A DNA stretch of 33,722 bases from NCBI GenBank assembly GCA_000181795.3, contig CM012953.1, positions 15,760,583-15,794,304 of the forward strand, in the 5' to 3' direction. Within the stretch, counting starts at the first letter, position 1. Every line of letters starts with the position of its first letter. Below the pieces are notes generated by a model. The model saw only the letters and a list, made by a program, of their open reading frames with translations, ran no database searches and was not told the DNA's origin. The DNA comes from Trichinella spiralis (Eukaryota > Nematoda > Enoplea > Trichinellida > Trichinellidae). This document shows positions 21,836 to 33,722 of this stretch, piece after piece. The translations under genes and the position numbers were made by a program.

Positions 21836-21983
21836 CAAAAAAGAAGAAAAAATACAAGCAAAAGAGGAAGAAAAGGAAGAAGAAGAAGAAGAATCCCAAC
21901 TGCTGCTTTCAGCTGGCTCTTCACCTTTCTATTACTTGTCCCAAATTCAAAAGATTCAGACGACCTTCTTCTTCTTCTTTTCC
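21836..21983. repeat. GAA-rich purine tract with inverted pyrimidine arm
   Basis: A purine tract (21836-21893, one short interruption) ends in about six GAA units at 21875-21893. A TTC run at 21965-21983 is its near-perfect reverse complement across a spacer of about 70 bp. It lies about 100-250 bp upstream of the bestrophin start codon. Confidence 0.85.
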
Positions 21984-23599
21984 TACTTGTCAGCGTCTAC
22001 AATTGTCTGCTTGTTGATTGCATGATGCTGGTGTAGCTGTTTTGCATTTGTTGTACAACTGACATGCCGCCAACGACACTGCAAAGAACAATTTTAGCTT
22101 GGCTTTAAAATTCTTGACGAAGTCAACGCCGCACAGTTCGCTCTGCACAACGCTTACACAGTATCATCATTCTCTTTCGCACTGCTCTTAGACAATGCTG
22201 TCAAGCGCCACCTGCTGAACGCTAATCGTTACGTAAACAATTTCAAAATTACTAAAGCATCCATCCCCAGTATTGGCTGTCAATTGAATACCAATTTCGG
22301 TTGTTGCAGAACCAGAATATTGAGGAAAAATATTCTCTTCTCAAAACACAACAAACAACAAGATTCAAATGTTTAATTTTAAATCAAACGTTATCAAAAT
22401 AAAAAAAAATCCCTTATTATTATTATTGTACAGCCTTCGGCGTTATTTTTGAAAATGACGCGTTGTTTGTTTGAACAAAGTCGTTAATAATGTATGCGTT
22501 TAGCCGCTGGTGTCAACTGTCAATTAGCTTCTTCTCGCGTTGAACAACCAACCGAAACCGGCTACAGGAAGCACAAGAAAAGCGTCTCATTGCCACGAAG
22601 CAAAAAGCAACGCAAAAAAATGCGACCAAACAACAAACAATTCAATTCAATTCTCCACCGCTATTACGTACCGTTTTTCTATCGTAAAATATCAAATGTA
22701 CACACATTTGAATACTGTAATTTTGTTAAAATCAAGTTTAATTTTTTTACAATTAAAAAAAATTTTTTACACAATTTTTTAAATAGTAAAGTGAATTTTT
22801 ATTAAATCAATCGAACAGTTTTATCAGAAATGTGAAGCGTATTTCTTTTGTATTCTATTTCAACATTGTTCTTTTGAAGCAGTAATGAATAAATGTAGTG
22901 ATCAATTTTTACCGTAGATAAGCAGAAAAAAACAAAAAACAAACAAAAAAACACTGGTTAATTGTGCGAGAAAATGTTTAATTTAATTTTTTTTGGAAAA
23001 TACCAATCAGTTTAAAACAGTCAGTCACGTTGTAAACTTAAACTCACACTGTACCGAATGGAATTGCATTTCTTCCAAATAGCACAGTATTCTTTTGGAA
23101 AGCAAAAAAGCTTTTAATTAAATTGTACATTGCTTATTGCCAATTTAGAATAAACGTCAATTTTAAAAGCTTTCCACGCTCTATTCCACGGTTTGTGCAA
23201 TTCTTGCTTCATTTTCGTTTAATAATTATTAACAAAAAAACTTTATTCTCGCATCATATTTGAATGATAATCTCCCAGTGGTTTCACAAGGACAACAATT
23301 ACTGTTTTACCCTATAATGCAATAATGAAAAAAACATTGACACATTTTTAAAAATACTTTTTTTTCAAATTAAACTTGTTATCCTATACAAAAAAAATCA
23401 ACAGTATGAAAACAAAAATTTTATTTTCACTCTTTTCTTGGTATTTTTTTTCTCGAAGATGAACAATTCAGTAAGCTAAAAAGCGGTGATGCGCTGCTAG
23501 AAATAAACAAAGGAGAGAAAAGAAATAATTACTGAACAAAAATAAATATTCCACAAGCAAGCGCATGACCTTCTTTGAGCAAGGATTACTGCAAACTAT

Positions 23600-23633
23600 A
23601 TAATAATAATAATAGTTATTATTATTATTATTA
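23600..23633. repeat. ATT/AAT palindrome
   Basis: A run of AAT units turns at G23615 into a run of ATT units, giving two self-complementary arms of about 15 bp with almost no loop. It probably arose from a microsatellite. Confidence 0.8.
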
Positions 23634-24000
23634 AAGAAAAAATATATTTTTGTCCAGCTGCAACAGAAATAGCTCAAATGAAAACGGCACAACGTTGTTT
23701 TCTCCCAACTGTGAAATTGAATTATTTGTTCAAGAGGTGGAAACCAATTTCTGAATAACAACAGAAGCGGCCACAATTTAAACAAGCCATGTAAATAATA
23801 GTAATTATTATTAAATCGACACACATTTTCATACGCGCTGCATTAAGACACACACGCACACGCACAGGTAGTATACACACATACGTATACAGCAGCGAGC
23901 AGCTTTGCTTTCTTCCTGTATAAAATTCTCTTATCTTGTCATTGGCAAGTGTTTGTTTGTTATTTTGCTTTTGTTATGTTCAAGTAAGATGCAGCGGTAT

Positions 24001-26660
24001 TCAATGCATTGCCCGTCGAGAGGATTTCAATTTCTCCAGTCTGTTTTGCAAGTGCTTGTTGGTTTCAAGTGCATCTTCTAATGCACATTCTTTTTCTCGA
24101 AGCTTCAAAAATTAGCACAGACTTTAGCACAACAACAAATCACTTGCACGTCACAATTTGAGAGAACATTTTTGAATAATAAATTTAAATAAACGAAACG
24201 CACGTATTCAACAACTGTTACCTCTTTTTTGAAATTTCGATTCATAAGTCTCAATTCTTCAATATCTTGTTCCGACTGATCCGCTTGCACTTTGTACCTT
24301 TTCACGTGCGATTCCAAACGTGCAACCTGTCGATCAGAAAAAACAATACATATAAATCACATATTAGCCGCGGAATTAGACAACTTCAACGATCCAATTG
24401 CTGTACCGTAGCTTGAAGATTTGAATTTTCTCGTTCCAATTCTTGAACTTTGAATTTAAAATCTGCCAATTTTTTCGAATTATCCTCTTGAAAAAAAACA
24501 GAGCAAATTAAAATTTCTTCTCTATAATTAATAAAATTAATTTGTTCACAAAAAAAGCTATACTTTGTGGATCGAACTCTTCGGTGCCGTTCAATTCGCA
24601 CAATTTGTCATTTTCCAATTTCGAAAATTTATGCAACGCAATCTGTGCCCGCGCATCTTCTAAACTCAAATTCAGCTGCTTGTTCTATTGTAAATGCAAA
24701 ATTGTGAACAAATTTTCAAAAAAAAACCGACAAAATTACCGCATCTATAAGATGAAGCAGCTTGTCGTCGAGGGTGGTGCCTTCTGGAACCGCTTTGTCC
24801 AGAAGATGCAGAGAATTTTTCGTAATCAGCAGGCAGGAGGAGGAGGAGGAGGAAGGTGAGGATTTGTCCCGGTATGAGGGATCTTGACCGGCGGTCGACG
24901 ACGGCTGCTGCCCATTGGCCACAATGGCCACGTCATCAGCACTTTTCTCAACCACAACTAGACCAGCATCCTGCAATTTTCACGCAAATATGTATATATA
25001 TAAGCTTTGAAAAAAACACTACCAATAAACAAATTGTTTGTTTGTAAAACTGTTACCGCAATCAAATCTTCGCGTTCTTTCAACTTTGCTGCTAGAGACA
25101 ACTTTTCCGCATAAATTTCTTTCAATTTCACTTTCATCAACCTCGACTCCTGCAATTGATTTCATCATCATATTCTCAAATTTGCATAAACATGTACAAA
25201 CAAAACGCCCCCAAATTCTGCACTCACGTTACGCAAATCCCGATTTTCACGCTGCAACTGGGCAACGGCTTCTTCGTCATCTTCGAGCTTGTCGTTTAGC
25301 AGGTCGATTTCATAAAGCAGGGCGGATTTTTCATTGTCAATCTGCGAATAGAGAACCATGGCTTTGCGGAATTTTTCCTCAGTTTCGGCCAGTCGATCGG
25401 CAAGATTCTGGTCAACAGTGGCCGAATCGTCGTCCACTTTGCGCAACAAGCCGCTGTGACTTGGTGAAAGCATCGGCACGCGCGGTATGACCGGCTGGAA
25501 GCAAGAAAATTGAACAATTATTAATTATTAATATTATTAGAGAAAACAGAAAAACAATCACTCGATTCGAATCGATCAGCATGTCGTAACGACGGTCACT
25601 CTCTTCGTCCGCCTGTACGAATGAAGAAGAATCGCATGAAGCAAATCAGTTGATATCAAAATAATTAGAGAACAAATTGTCTTTTCTACTTCTCGTTGCT
25701 GCTTTTCCAGTTCCCTTATTCGTATCAATCTCGCTTCGGCCCGTGCTTGACGCTTCTTCGACAAACGATCCTCCGCCTGCAAAATAACCAAAATTTTAAA
25801 ACATATATTTGCATTTTTAAAAAAATTAATCGAAAATATACAAAAATGTTACTAATTATGCTCATTTTATATTACAAATCTGAGTATTGCACAAAAAGAA
25901 AACAAATCTTACGATGATTCACTGCGATCGAATGGATATTCAGGAAATCGAATTTCCATTCAATACATTTTTGTGTAAAATTTTTTTTGAAAAAAATATT
26001 TATCATCAAATTAACCCTTCATTAATTTTACACTATTTTTATAAACGTGTTTTCATTGAATTGCTTTGATTGTAAAAAAAATACGTCATTCACTTCCACT
26101 GACATCATCAACGGTTGAAAACATTTCAACAATTCAAGCACCTATTTAGATATATTCCTCATTTCATTTGTATTATCGTCATCAATTAACCGCAGGTCAC
26201 CTCTATCAGAATCATAACAGCAGCAACAATTAATGCATATGTGCAAATTAATTTTACAAAATGTTAAATAAAAACAACAATGCTTCTCAAATTTTCACTA
26301 ATAGAATAAAAATGATGATGTAAGGTGAATAACAAATCAAATGCCATTCAATATAGCTCTGCAATTAGGAAACAGCTGCGCCGGAACAGCCATTTCTATT
26401 CTCTTTCACATTTCGACTAACAAATAAAAACAATGTTAAATGTTTTAAAGATAAGTAAACACAATTCGTTACTCCAAAGCTACGCGTAAAAATACTTTCA
26501 AGTTCAAAAAGAGATATTTTTCAAAACATCCCAATATGAATAAATCAATCTCAAATTTGCTCGACTTATTTAATCAGTATCGACTTACATCACGAGCTAT
26601 CTTGTCCAATGCTTGATCTTCAGCAGTGTAACGATTTACTGCTCTTCTTCTACCATTCAT
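24001..26660 (-). CDS. LRRFIP-type coiled-coil protein (flightless-interacting)
   Basis: Predicted exons: 26660-26589, 25776-25690, 25612-25562, 25494-25228, 25149-25057, 24970-24740, 24684-24564, 24486-24407, 24326-24222, 24102-24001; 402 aa, all GT-AG and in phase. The N-terminus carries the family signature [20 protein letters not shown] followed by [21 protein letters not shown] (residues 13-53). A coiled coil starts with [20 protein letters not shown] (about residues 95-155), then comes a variable middle with a Ser run (about 227-237), then a second coiled coil. The segment from DFKFKVQ to HVKRYK keeps the exact spacing of human LRRFIP, which fixes the donor at 24406-24405. The end, NRLEKLKSS, matches the family tail. 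LRRFIP1/2 bind the leucine-rich repeats of Flightless-I and are linked to actin remodelling and Toll/Wnt signalling in mammals. A nematode role is unknown. A splice acceptor lies 13 nt before the start. Confidence 0.92.
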
Positions 26661-28761
26661 TCTTCATCAAATGCTATACAACAAAACACAACATTTCATG
26701 TAAACTATAAACAAAATTATTCAACATGAGCATGTAGAAAATATGTAAAAATATCACTTATCCACACCTGTACATTTGAAGTGAATTACTAATTTAAGAT
26801 GAAATGTAATAATAATAATAATACTGACAGTATAGAATAAATAATATGCTCAAAGCATTGAATCAATATCACATCCAAATTCTTCTCAAATAATATAATA
26901 CTGTATAATCAATATGATGATGATTTGTATCATATTCAAAATTTAATCAAACTCATTCAACAATTCAATTATATTTCTATTTAAAATATCAATTTTGAAA
27001 CTTACTCTAAAGTTTTCTATAAAAGTTTTGCAATATATGTGTAAAATTTTTTTTGGAAAAGTTACCTGCAATCCAAATACATAATAAATAACTGATCAAA
27101 GAAAAATGGCAACACTGTGGAAAAAGCAAACGATTAACAAAATTGAACAAAAAAATATGCACAGAAAATTTTTTCAATCACAACTTAAAATGTATTAGAA
27201 CAGCGAGTGAAAAAGAATGTTAGCAAACAAGCGTGCGACAATCTCACGAGTCAGATCAATTAGTCATCACTAACCTTTGAAAAATGAAAATTATTTCTCG
27301 AAATTATAACTTTTTAAAATGCCAAAAATAATTATACTGCGCCATATTCTTCAATTAAACCAAGCATCCAGTGAAACATCGTAACAAATAAGGTGAGAGC
27401 TCATTCAGTGAGCAGCAATGTCAGTTTTTTCAAGTTGACGGTAAAGCTGAAGTTAAAGAAATTCAAGATGACCTTCACTTATTGCTTTTCAGTTGAACAA
27501 CTTTAAGTTATTTTAGAAATTAAAATTCAAAATTAAAATATATTTAATATAAAACAATTATTTTAACAATATTAACATTTAATTAAGATGGTACTGTTGC
27601 TAAAAGTTTTACTCTTATAAATGATAAATATACTGTCTCAAATTTAGGCAAATAAGCTGTTATTAAATACAGTACAGTTTTAAAACAAATTAACCATTGA
27701 GAAAGAATCTTCAATTTTACAGTTATTTATATTATTAAAATTATACCTTCAGAAACTACTGTTTGTAATTTAATTAAAAATTAAAATTATAAAATAAATT
27801 ACATTTTAATTATTATCTTAAGAAATTATATTACTTGTATTATAAGAATGCAAAAGTTATTTTACTAGTGCATGATATAGCAATTTATTCTTACATTTTA
27901 GAAAGGTACTGTAGAAAAATGATTCGTTTAAATTTTTCAAAGATAAATTAAAATTGTATGTTAAATGAAAATAATTTTCTTAATAAATTTTCATTATTTA
28001 GTATGTCAAATTTTATATTTCATTTTTCTTTTTAAAGCAAATGAAATCATTTTCTGTTAAAAACTGAAAAAAGACTTTTGTTGAGTTGAAAAAACAATTC
28101 AGATTTTAAGTTTTATATATAGTCTTACAGATGTATAGTTATTTAATGTTCTAATTTCTTTATTATCAAATGATTTATGTTTGAAAATGCAATTAGTGCA
28201 GTAAACAGCGAAAATTGTTTTGAATATGAATTTGAATATTGAAGGATCCATTAAAACTTTCATTACAATAAAATAAATAAAATGGCAACTACCTTAACAG
28301 AAGCAAATAAACAGCATTTCAATTGATTTTTCAAACATTTCATTAATGTTTAATTCTATTTATAATGCACTGATTTATTATAACCACAAAATGTAATACA
28401 TTATGACTTAGCATGGTCAAACTGAAAGTAATTTTTACAATGAATTATTAAATTGAAAAAAATGATGCAAATAAATGTGTTCCATTGTATTAAAATAAAG
28501 AATGCATTATAAGATTTATTTTATTACAATATCGATATATGTTCAGTTTGTCACTTTTTTAATATACCGGCATTTAATTTGTTTATTGTCTAATAGGATA
28601 TTGCTGAACGCGTCTATTATGAAATGAAATAAAATATTACTCACTTTTAAGAAGGCTGACACTGTACGATAGTTTTACTTTGCACCGGTACAGAAAATAT
28701 CCTTTCAGAAAAGAAATAACTGAAGTAATAGATAAATAATTTCAACTGCTCAAATGTAAAA
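26661..28761. other. Intergenic region between TIM23 and LRRFIP
   Basis: 2.1 kb of very AT-rich sequence. On the minus strand it contains the LRRFIP 5' flank with an acceptor-like TATAG at 26674-26678. I see no open frame of note, no tRNA-like structure and no recognisable repeat beyond AT microsatellites. Confidence 0.5.
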
Positions 28762-29618
28762 TCATTTGAGAGAAAAAATTTGCTTAAGTCTATCACCACT
28801 TGTATAAATGCAGTATGCAGATGTTAAGCCAAGGCCAGCTAAACCACTCAACAGGCATACTCTTATTCCTGCACTACACTTATATAGAAGCCCTGTAGCT
28901 GTACCAGCAACAATTGTATTCAGTTCATCGTCTGCTTTTCTCGTATAAGAAAGCAAAACACCAATCGCGCTGTAAATTACGGCAACAGCGCCAAAAGACG
29001 TCGCCGAAGATTGACTATGTTTAACAACGTAATTCAGCATCTGCACTTTTTTTGATTTCCACGCCTAGAGAAATATATCCAGTTCATATATTTAAACTAG
29101 CAGAAAACAAGAAAAACCTTTCAATTTAATGCTTCTATCAATATATATAGCATAAAATAATTTTACAAACAAAAATTATACACACATATATACAGCTGTG
29201 TGTTATATGCAGATAATACAAAATTGAAGATGAAAAATTTTTTTTTAATTATTTAAAAATGGTATCAATGCACGTAATATGAGTAACATACATAAGCATA
29301 AATCGAATGATGAAAAAACTTTTTTAAATATTCCTAAAAGTGCAAAATAAATTTTACCTCTTTAGCAAGTTCTGGAGTCGTAAGACCAGTGTATAAACCA
29401 GAAGCGCCACCCCACAGTGCACCAGACATCACACATCCCCCAATTAGGGAAAATGCCAACTCAAATCTACCTCTTTTCGGTTTTGCGCCTTCCGGTAAAA
29501 TATACTGCGGTTCAGTTTTGAAAATACTTGGATCGATGTTCAAATATGGCGAAAGAGGTGATCTTATGGGAAGATTAGTCTTCATAGATCCGCCAAAATT
29601 ACCATATGCATCATCCAT
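28762..29618 (-). CDS. TIMM23: TIM23, mitochondrial inner-membrane import channel subunit
   Basis: Two exons, 29618-29358 and 29064-28762, joined in phase 0 by a 293-bp GT-AG intron; 187 aa (human 209). The short N-terminal intermembrane-space part contains SPYLNIDPSIF and YILPEGAKPKRGRFELAF, both family signatures. A Tim17/22/23 domain with four hydrophobic helices follows: IGGCVMSGALWGGASGL, FGAVAVIYSAIGVLL, TIVAGTATGLLYKCSAGIR and LLSGLAGLGLTSAYCIY. TIM23 forms the presequence translocase with TIM17 and passes matrix proteins through the inner membrane. The start at 29618 fits the family's N-terminus. A further in-frame Met lies 10 codons upstream, but the U-rich acceptor TTTTTAG at 29621-29627 sits between the two, so the downstream Met is preferred. 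Confidence 0.95.
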
Positions 29619-30823
29619 TGCTAAAAATATAGTTTTCAATATTTTCACTCGTGCATATTATCCAAGGAGTTTCTGTTCACCAAATACACCAAGACACAAA
29701 TACTGTATTTATTAAATAATGAGGATTATGTGCGAGTTTTCGATTAATAAAAAACATATTCAATATACGATGACATTACTACTTTTCATAACTTTATTTA
29801 AAATTAAAAGTTGAAGTAGAAATTGTTCTTTGTACAGTACATGAAAATCAAGTTTTATGATTACTTAATGAAAGTAATGTTTTCATAAAATTATTACAAA
29901 GAAATCTTTGTAGCTGTAGATTATACGCCAACAGGTTGATTATTAATTATTTAACAAAAATACAAATTTGAAGTTGTTTCTTTTACTTGAAAATATTTCA
30001 TGGAGAGAAATTTTCTATTCCTAAAAAGTAATAAAGGTGAATTAGAAAAAACAAAGCTCTGCATGCGCAAATACGTTTATGTGAGTTAAATTAGGATAAT
30101 GCCGAACAATCCAGGCAAAGCAATATTTATTGCAACAGTTGAAAAGCTGAAATTCAAATGATCACTGTGAAATGGTTGTACTGTTAACTTTTATTTTTTA
30201 ATCATGAAAAATATCTCCATCAAACTAATGTAATTTGAATAATTTTTTTCTTGGTTAAATGAATATTTTTTTTACTTTACTGAACCCTGTTTGATTGAAT
30301 TCGTTTGTATTTCTTTTTTTTGTTTTGTTTTCTGTAATTAAAATTGGAATATTAAATTATATTTGTTCGCTTGTTTGTTTATGCATAATTTCAATGGAAA
30401 CAAGTTGAGGAAAACGCGCAAAAGTTGACCTGATTGTCCAACCAAGTGACGAGAAAAGTTTCACTTTCTTTTACAGTTTTCTAGAAAAAGTTTGCAAATC
30501 GGTCGTCGCGATCATATTTTGCACACACACCCTGCTGATAAAGCACTGCTGATTCGCACCATTGAGAAAATTAATCGTTCCCAAATGTCATCATTGTCGT
30601 TGCTAAATTTCCAACTTGGTTTGCTTATAGAAAAGCTTCTGAAAATTTGTGAAAAAGCTTCAAAAAGAGGTTGATAAAATTTCAATGGAAACAAAAAATT
30701 CAACCCTCTCAGTTGCAAGCACTTGCAATCCGACAATCACAGTAAACAACATTTTATTCCACTACACACACACACATACACACAGAGAAAAACAATGGAA
30801 ATTTCTGTTTGTTTTTTTCTGGT
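29619..30823. other. Intergenic region between RSL1D1 and TIM23
   Basis: AT-rich sequence with a CA microsatellite at about 30764-30784. Contains the poly(A) region of RSL1D1 and the TIM23 5' flank. A 60-codon frame at 30492-30674 has no recognised homology and is not called. Confidence 0.5.
30753..30758 (-). terminator. Putative poly(A) signal of the RSL1D1-like gene
   Basis: AATAAA on the minus strand, 66 nt after the stop at 30824. Confidence 0.5.
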
Positions 30824-33400
30824 TCAGCTTTTCGAATGATCACGTTTTGTTTTTCGGTATTTTCGAAATTGTCGTCCAACTCTTTTTGAACGCTTTTTCT
30901 TCTTCAACTCTTCATACCACAAACGAGTTGAACTATTATTTTTCGTAGTTTTCAATTTTCCCTCTTAATAATTGAAAATTTAAATGCAATAAAAAATAAT
31001 TATTATTGGCAAATAAAAATAAAAATTGACAAGCTTTTTTACTTTTGTCAACAAACTCCACTCGTCCGTCAGCGTGAGAACGAACCTGAACATCACTAAC
31101 AACGGTCGACAATTCGCCGACCACTGGCGGCGGTATGCGTCGGGGACGTTTCGGAAATTGCACCAAATTTGCCGAAGCTACAGTTGAAAAATGCAAAAAA
31201 AAAACTTCGCAAAAAGTAAGTTTTTTTTTAAATCCAAATTGCATACCGAAAGAAGCGTAAACTGGCAACGGCGGCAAATGATCAACTACCAGATACATCG
31301 TTCTGACGTTCGACAAAGCTCCGGGGAATGAAATTTGCCATTTTTCCATAATTGCACGAAAATTGCCAACCAATTCATCACAACACTGACTAGTCAATCC
31401 AATTTTGCACTGACTACGAGATTGCATTAATGAAGAGCAAAAAATATATACATTTATTAATTTTTACAAAACTGACTATTTGTTAGAAAATTTCTCAACT
31501 ATAATTTTGCACACGGACAATGATTTTTTGATCTGATCATTTATACCACTTTTGGTAATATCGACCATGATTGGTAATCTGAAAAAAATTAACAACAATT
31601 TAAATGAGCATTGTTGCTTGTGAATAATGTTTTTTTTTACTTTTTCAAATCTTTGAACACTTTGCCGAGATGCTTGTTCACCGATGTCTGATTCAATCGA
31701 TTGTCCATCAAAAATTTATCGTACGATTTGGCCAACTTTTTCTTCTGCTCGTATGTGTTGTATTCACGAATTAAATGACTGAACGATATCACCTGCAACA
31801 AATTGTGATTGACAATAAATGTGCACATTGGAAAAGAACCAAAAAAAAAAACAAATTTACATAATCCACGTCGGTTACACCTTTTGCTTGGAGCATTTCT
31901 TTGAAATGTCGACTCCATTTGTCGTATTCATAATTGCGTCGATTGTCACTCAAGTCACGTACAATCAAACAAATCGAAACTGAAGATGGATCCACAAACG
32001 GATGTGGAAGTCGACTTCAAAAAAATAAAATAGTGTTTAAAAATAATTCTCATATTATAGTTTGATTATTTCCTCTTTTTTTTTGATTTCAACGTAACTA
32101 ATACAATTGATAATAATGATGCATTTGAATATATCACTGCTACGAAAATGAAGATAAATTTAATTTAGAAAATAAATTTCCATCTGATAAATTTCATCAT
32201 GCACAAATGATACGAGCTATTTTTCATTTATCAAATTCATATCTACTTATTATTTATGATCAATGTTCGTTGAATGTGAAATAAAATTCAGCAAATGCAT
32301 TTCACATTTTCCAGTGTTCCATTAAACTTTCCAGTTTCTTAATTAACAGTTATGAGGTTAGATACACTTGCCTTGACCCTTTTTATTTAAATGCCTTTTC
32401 AGTTACTTCAACGCAACACTTGCGCAAAATTATTCCATTTAATTTGGCTGTTGTTCTTCTCCCAAACTTGCCTTTGGATAGAACCTTTTTTTGATAAAAG
32501 AAAAATAATCAACATTAACACCCGATCATTATTACTATATTAGAATCAATTTCAATACCAAATATATTTCATTGTGAATAATAAATAATGTCCTTAATTA
32601 ATGCATAACATATATATATATACATTCATGTGAGTGTTGTTTCTCAATTCAATTCACTGCAGTTAATTTAGTCGGTGATTTAATAAAATAACCTAAATTT
32701 TACAACCACTATTTTTCATTTCGTGGTCAATTTCACGCAAAATCAACGGTGCGCGTCACTGACTACAGTCGTCAATTATACATACAAGAATGCGAGGAAT
32801 ATCGTTTTTTTTCTCTCTTTTACAATTAAACGTATTTTCTATCTATTCACTACCTCTGCTTGTCAAAAAATAAAAAATTTTCCATTCCAATTTGAATAAA
32901 ACAATATTTTTCAAATTTACTTTTTCCAACTTGTTCCATGTATTTTGATGCGCAAATTTTTTGCTTTTGATTCAGTTGAATATTTGAATTTTATTTCTTT
33001 CCACATCCCCCCCCACAGCCGAATACTAAGCAATTGCAATTGCAAGTCAATTTGCATTTCAATTGCTTGTTTATTTCTGCTCAATTGGAGAAATGTTCAT
33101 GCAAAGCAAAGCAAACAAAATAAAATATTTCTTTTGATCTAGGAAAAATAGAAACAACAATACTCGCTTTCAACCAAATCCAAGCACAAATGGAAAAATT
33201 ACTCTTGTTGAACAATAAAAATTGCATAATTTGCAAACTTACAGTTGAACGACAGAGCCGACAAAATTTTTTGGCACTTTTTTCAAAGTGATCATGACTT
33301 GAACAAATTTTGCATCTCTATTCGAATCCAAAAAAAATTCATCGTTGCTATTCGATTGTTTTGCATTTGTTTCATTCAAAAATTTCTTCAATGCTTCCAT
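30824..33400 (-). CDS. Ribosomal L1 domain-containing protein (RSL1D1/Utp30-like)
   Basis: Predicted exons: 33400-33243, 32014-31861, 31792-31641, 31578-31477, 31413-31247, 31177-31043, 30963-30824; 335 aa, GT-AG and in phase. Matches to the L1-domain family run in order: MEALKKFL; FVQVMITLKKVPKNFVGSV; RLPHPFVDPSS; ICLIVRDL; ISFSHLIREYNTYEQKKKLA; SYDKFLMDNRL; GKVFKDLKKLPIMVDI; CKIGLTSQ; and SFPGALSNVRTMYLVVDHLP. The C-terminus is strongly basic (EELKKKKRSKRVGRQFRKYR), as in nucleolar proteins. The family binds pre-rRNA and acts in ribosome assembly; RSL1D1 is nucleolar in mammals. The 31476 donor (GTCAGT) is weaker than the rest. The frame continues 4 codons above the Met at 33400 to an acceptor at 33413-33414; either that is a leader-addition site or a first exon lies further right, outside or undetected. 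Confidence 0.9.
32015..33242 (-). other. 1.2-kb intron of the RSL1D1-like gene
   Basis: It joins VQ-CT to T-CGACTT in phase. AT-rich; a TA repeat at about 32609-32622 and a C-run at about 33008-33014 are the only visible features. Confidence 0.65.
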
Positions 33401-33722
33401 CGCATTAACTACCTACAATGACAACAACAACAGCGTCTTAAATTTGAATAATAAAATACATTGCATTTTCAACATATTTCTTTTGAAAATAACTAACCAT
33501 AAAAAACCCAATGAAAGTGTGTTATCAGCTGCATAAAATCATCGAAACTATTTTAAACCAGTTAACAAGAGACTGACAAAACTGATAAAGCCCAAATTTT
33601 GACAAACAGGGTCTATAAATGTGGAAAAGACCCCCAAAACAGTAACCAAATTTTCCAAGGTTGAATCGCATTTCTATTGCATAAAATACGCTCAAAAATA
33701 TGAACCACTTGAAAAATCGTTT
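33401..33722 (-). promoter_or_regulatory. 5' flank of the RSL1D1-like gene
   Basis: Contains the acceptor-like TTGTAG just before the start region (AG at 33413-33414). I could not identify a first exon or a core promoter in the remaining bases to the window edge. Confidence 0.35.

Larger units (their letters stand above)
21734..24000. other. Intergenic region between LRRFIP and bestrophin
   Basis: This region holds the bestrophin 5' flank and, from about 23.9 kb, the LRRFIP 3' flank. It contains a purine/pyrimidine inverted repeat (21875-21983), an AT palindrome (23600-23633) and a CA-rich stretch at about 23845-23880. Frames such as 22494-22805 are low in complexity and not supported as genes. 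Confidence 0.5.

Noticed and set aside
22494-22805. 103-codon frame in the LRRFIP-bestrophin gap
   Set aside because: Lys/Asn/Phe-rich, no domain, no supporting splice or promoter signals.
23468-23824. 118-codon minus-strand frame over the ATT palindrome
   Set aside because: Largely translation of a microsatellite (Asn/Tyr runs).
24838-24852. GGA repeat as an independent repeat element
   Set aside because: It is the coding sequence of the Ser run in the LRRFIP protein on the minus strand.
1-33722. CRISPR arrays, bacterial operons, tRNA or rRNA genes
   Set aside because: No regularly spaced repeats, no tRNA B-box/cloverleaf pattern and no rRNA-like sequence seen; the DNA is clearly eukaryotic.

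Overview
This window is eukaryotic nuclear DNA. It is AT-rich, its genes are cut by many short GT-AG introns (mostly about 50-120 bp, a few over 1 kb), and its proteins are clearly metazoan. The best guess is a clade I nematode, most likely Trichinella. The reasons are the intron style, the divergent secreted DNase II-like gene (a family known to be greatly expanded in Trichinella), and U-rich splice acceptors placed just before several start codons, as expected where spliced-leader trans-splicing occurs. The genus is inference; animal origin is well supported. I rebuilt exons by hand from splice consensus, reading phase and remembered family sequences. All gene models are predictions without transcript support.

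Layout, left to right. Positions 1-7521 (+) hold the 3' part of a PTPN3/PTPN4-type tyrosine phosphatase (linker, PDZ, PTP domain). Its last catalytic exons occur twice in tandem with identical introns. Positions 8112-9450 (-) hold a PP1-like Ser/Thr phosphatase, convergent with the first gene. Positions 10697-13338 (+) hold a secreted DNase II-family protein in which both HxK catalytic motifs are gone. Positions 13.9-15.25 kb are a transposon-rich gap: a decayed hAT-type transposase fragment, a GC-richer block of unknown origin, and a small MITE with terminal inverted repeats of at least 63 bp.

From 15.5 kb to the right end, five genes run in tandem on the minus strand: Pelota (15500-16984), a bestrophin (17356-21733), an LRRFIP-type coiled-coil protein (24001-26660), TIM23 (28762-29618) and an RSL1D1/Utp30-type ribosomal L1-domain protein (30824-33400). 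Pelota starts only 371 bp after the bestrophin stop. No canonical poly(A) signal lies between them, and a U-rich acceptor sits 5 nt before the Pelota start, so the two could form a small operon.

Most genes are housekeeping: ribosome rescue, mitochondrial import, nucleolar ribosome biogenesis, phosphatases and a chloride channel. I see no shared pathway and no clearly new multi-gene system. The points most worth a second look are the catalytically dead secreted DNase II-like protein, the near-perfect 669-bp duplication inside the phosphatase (possibly an assembly artefact), the bestrophin-Pelota pair, and the MITE.
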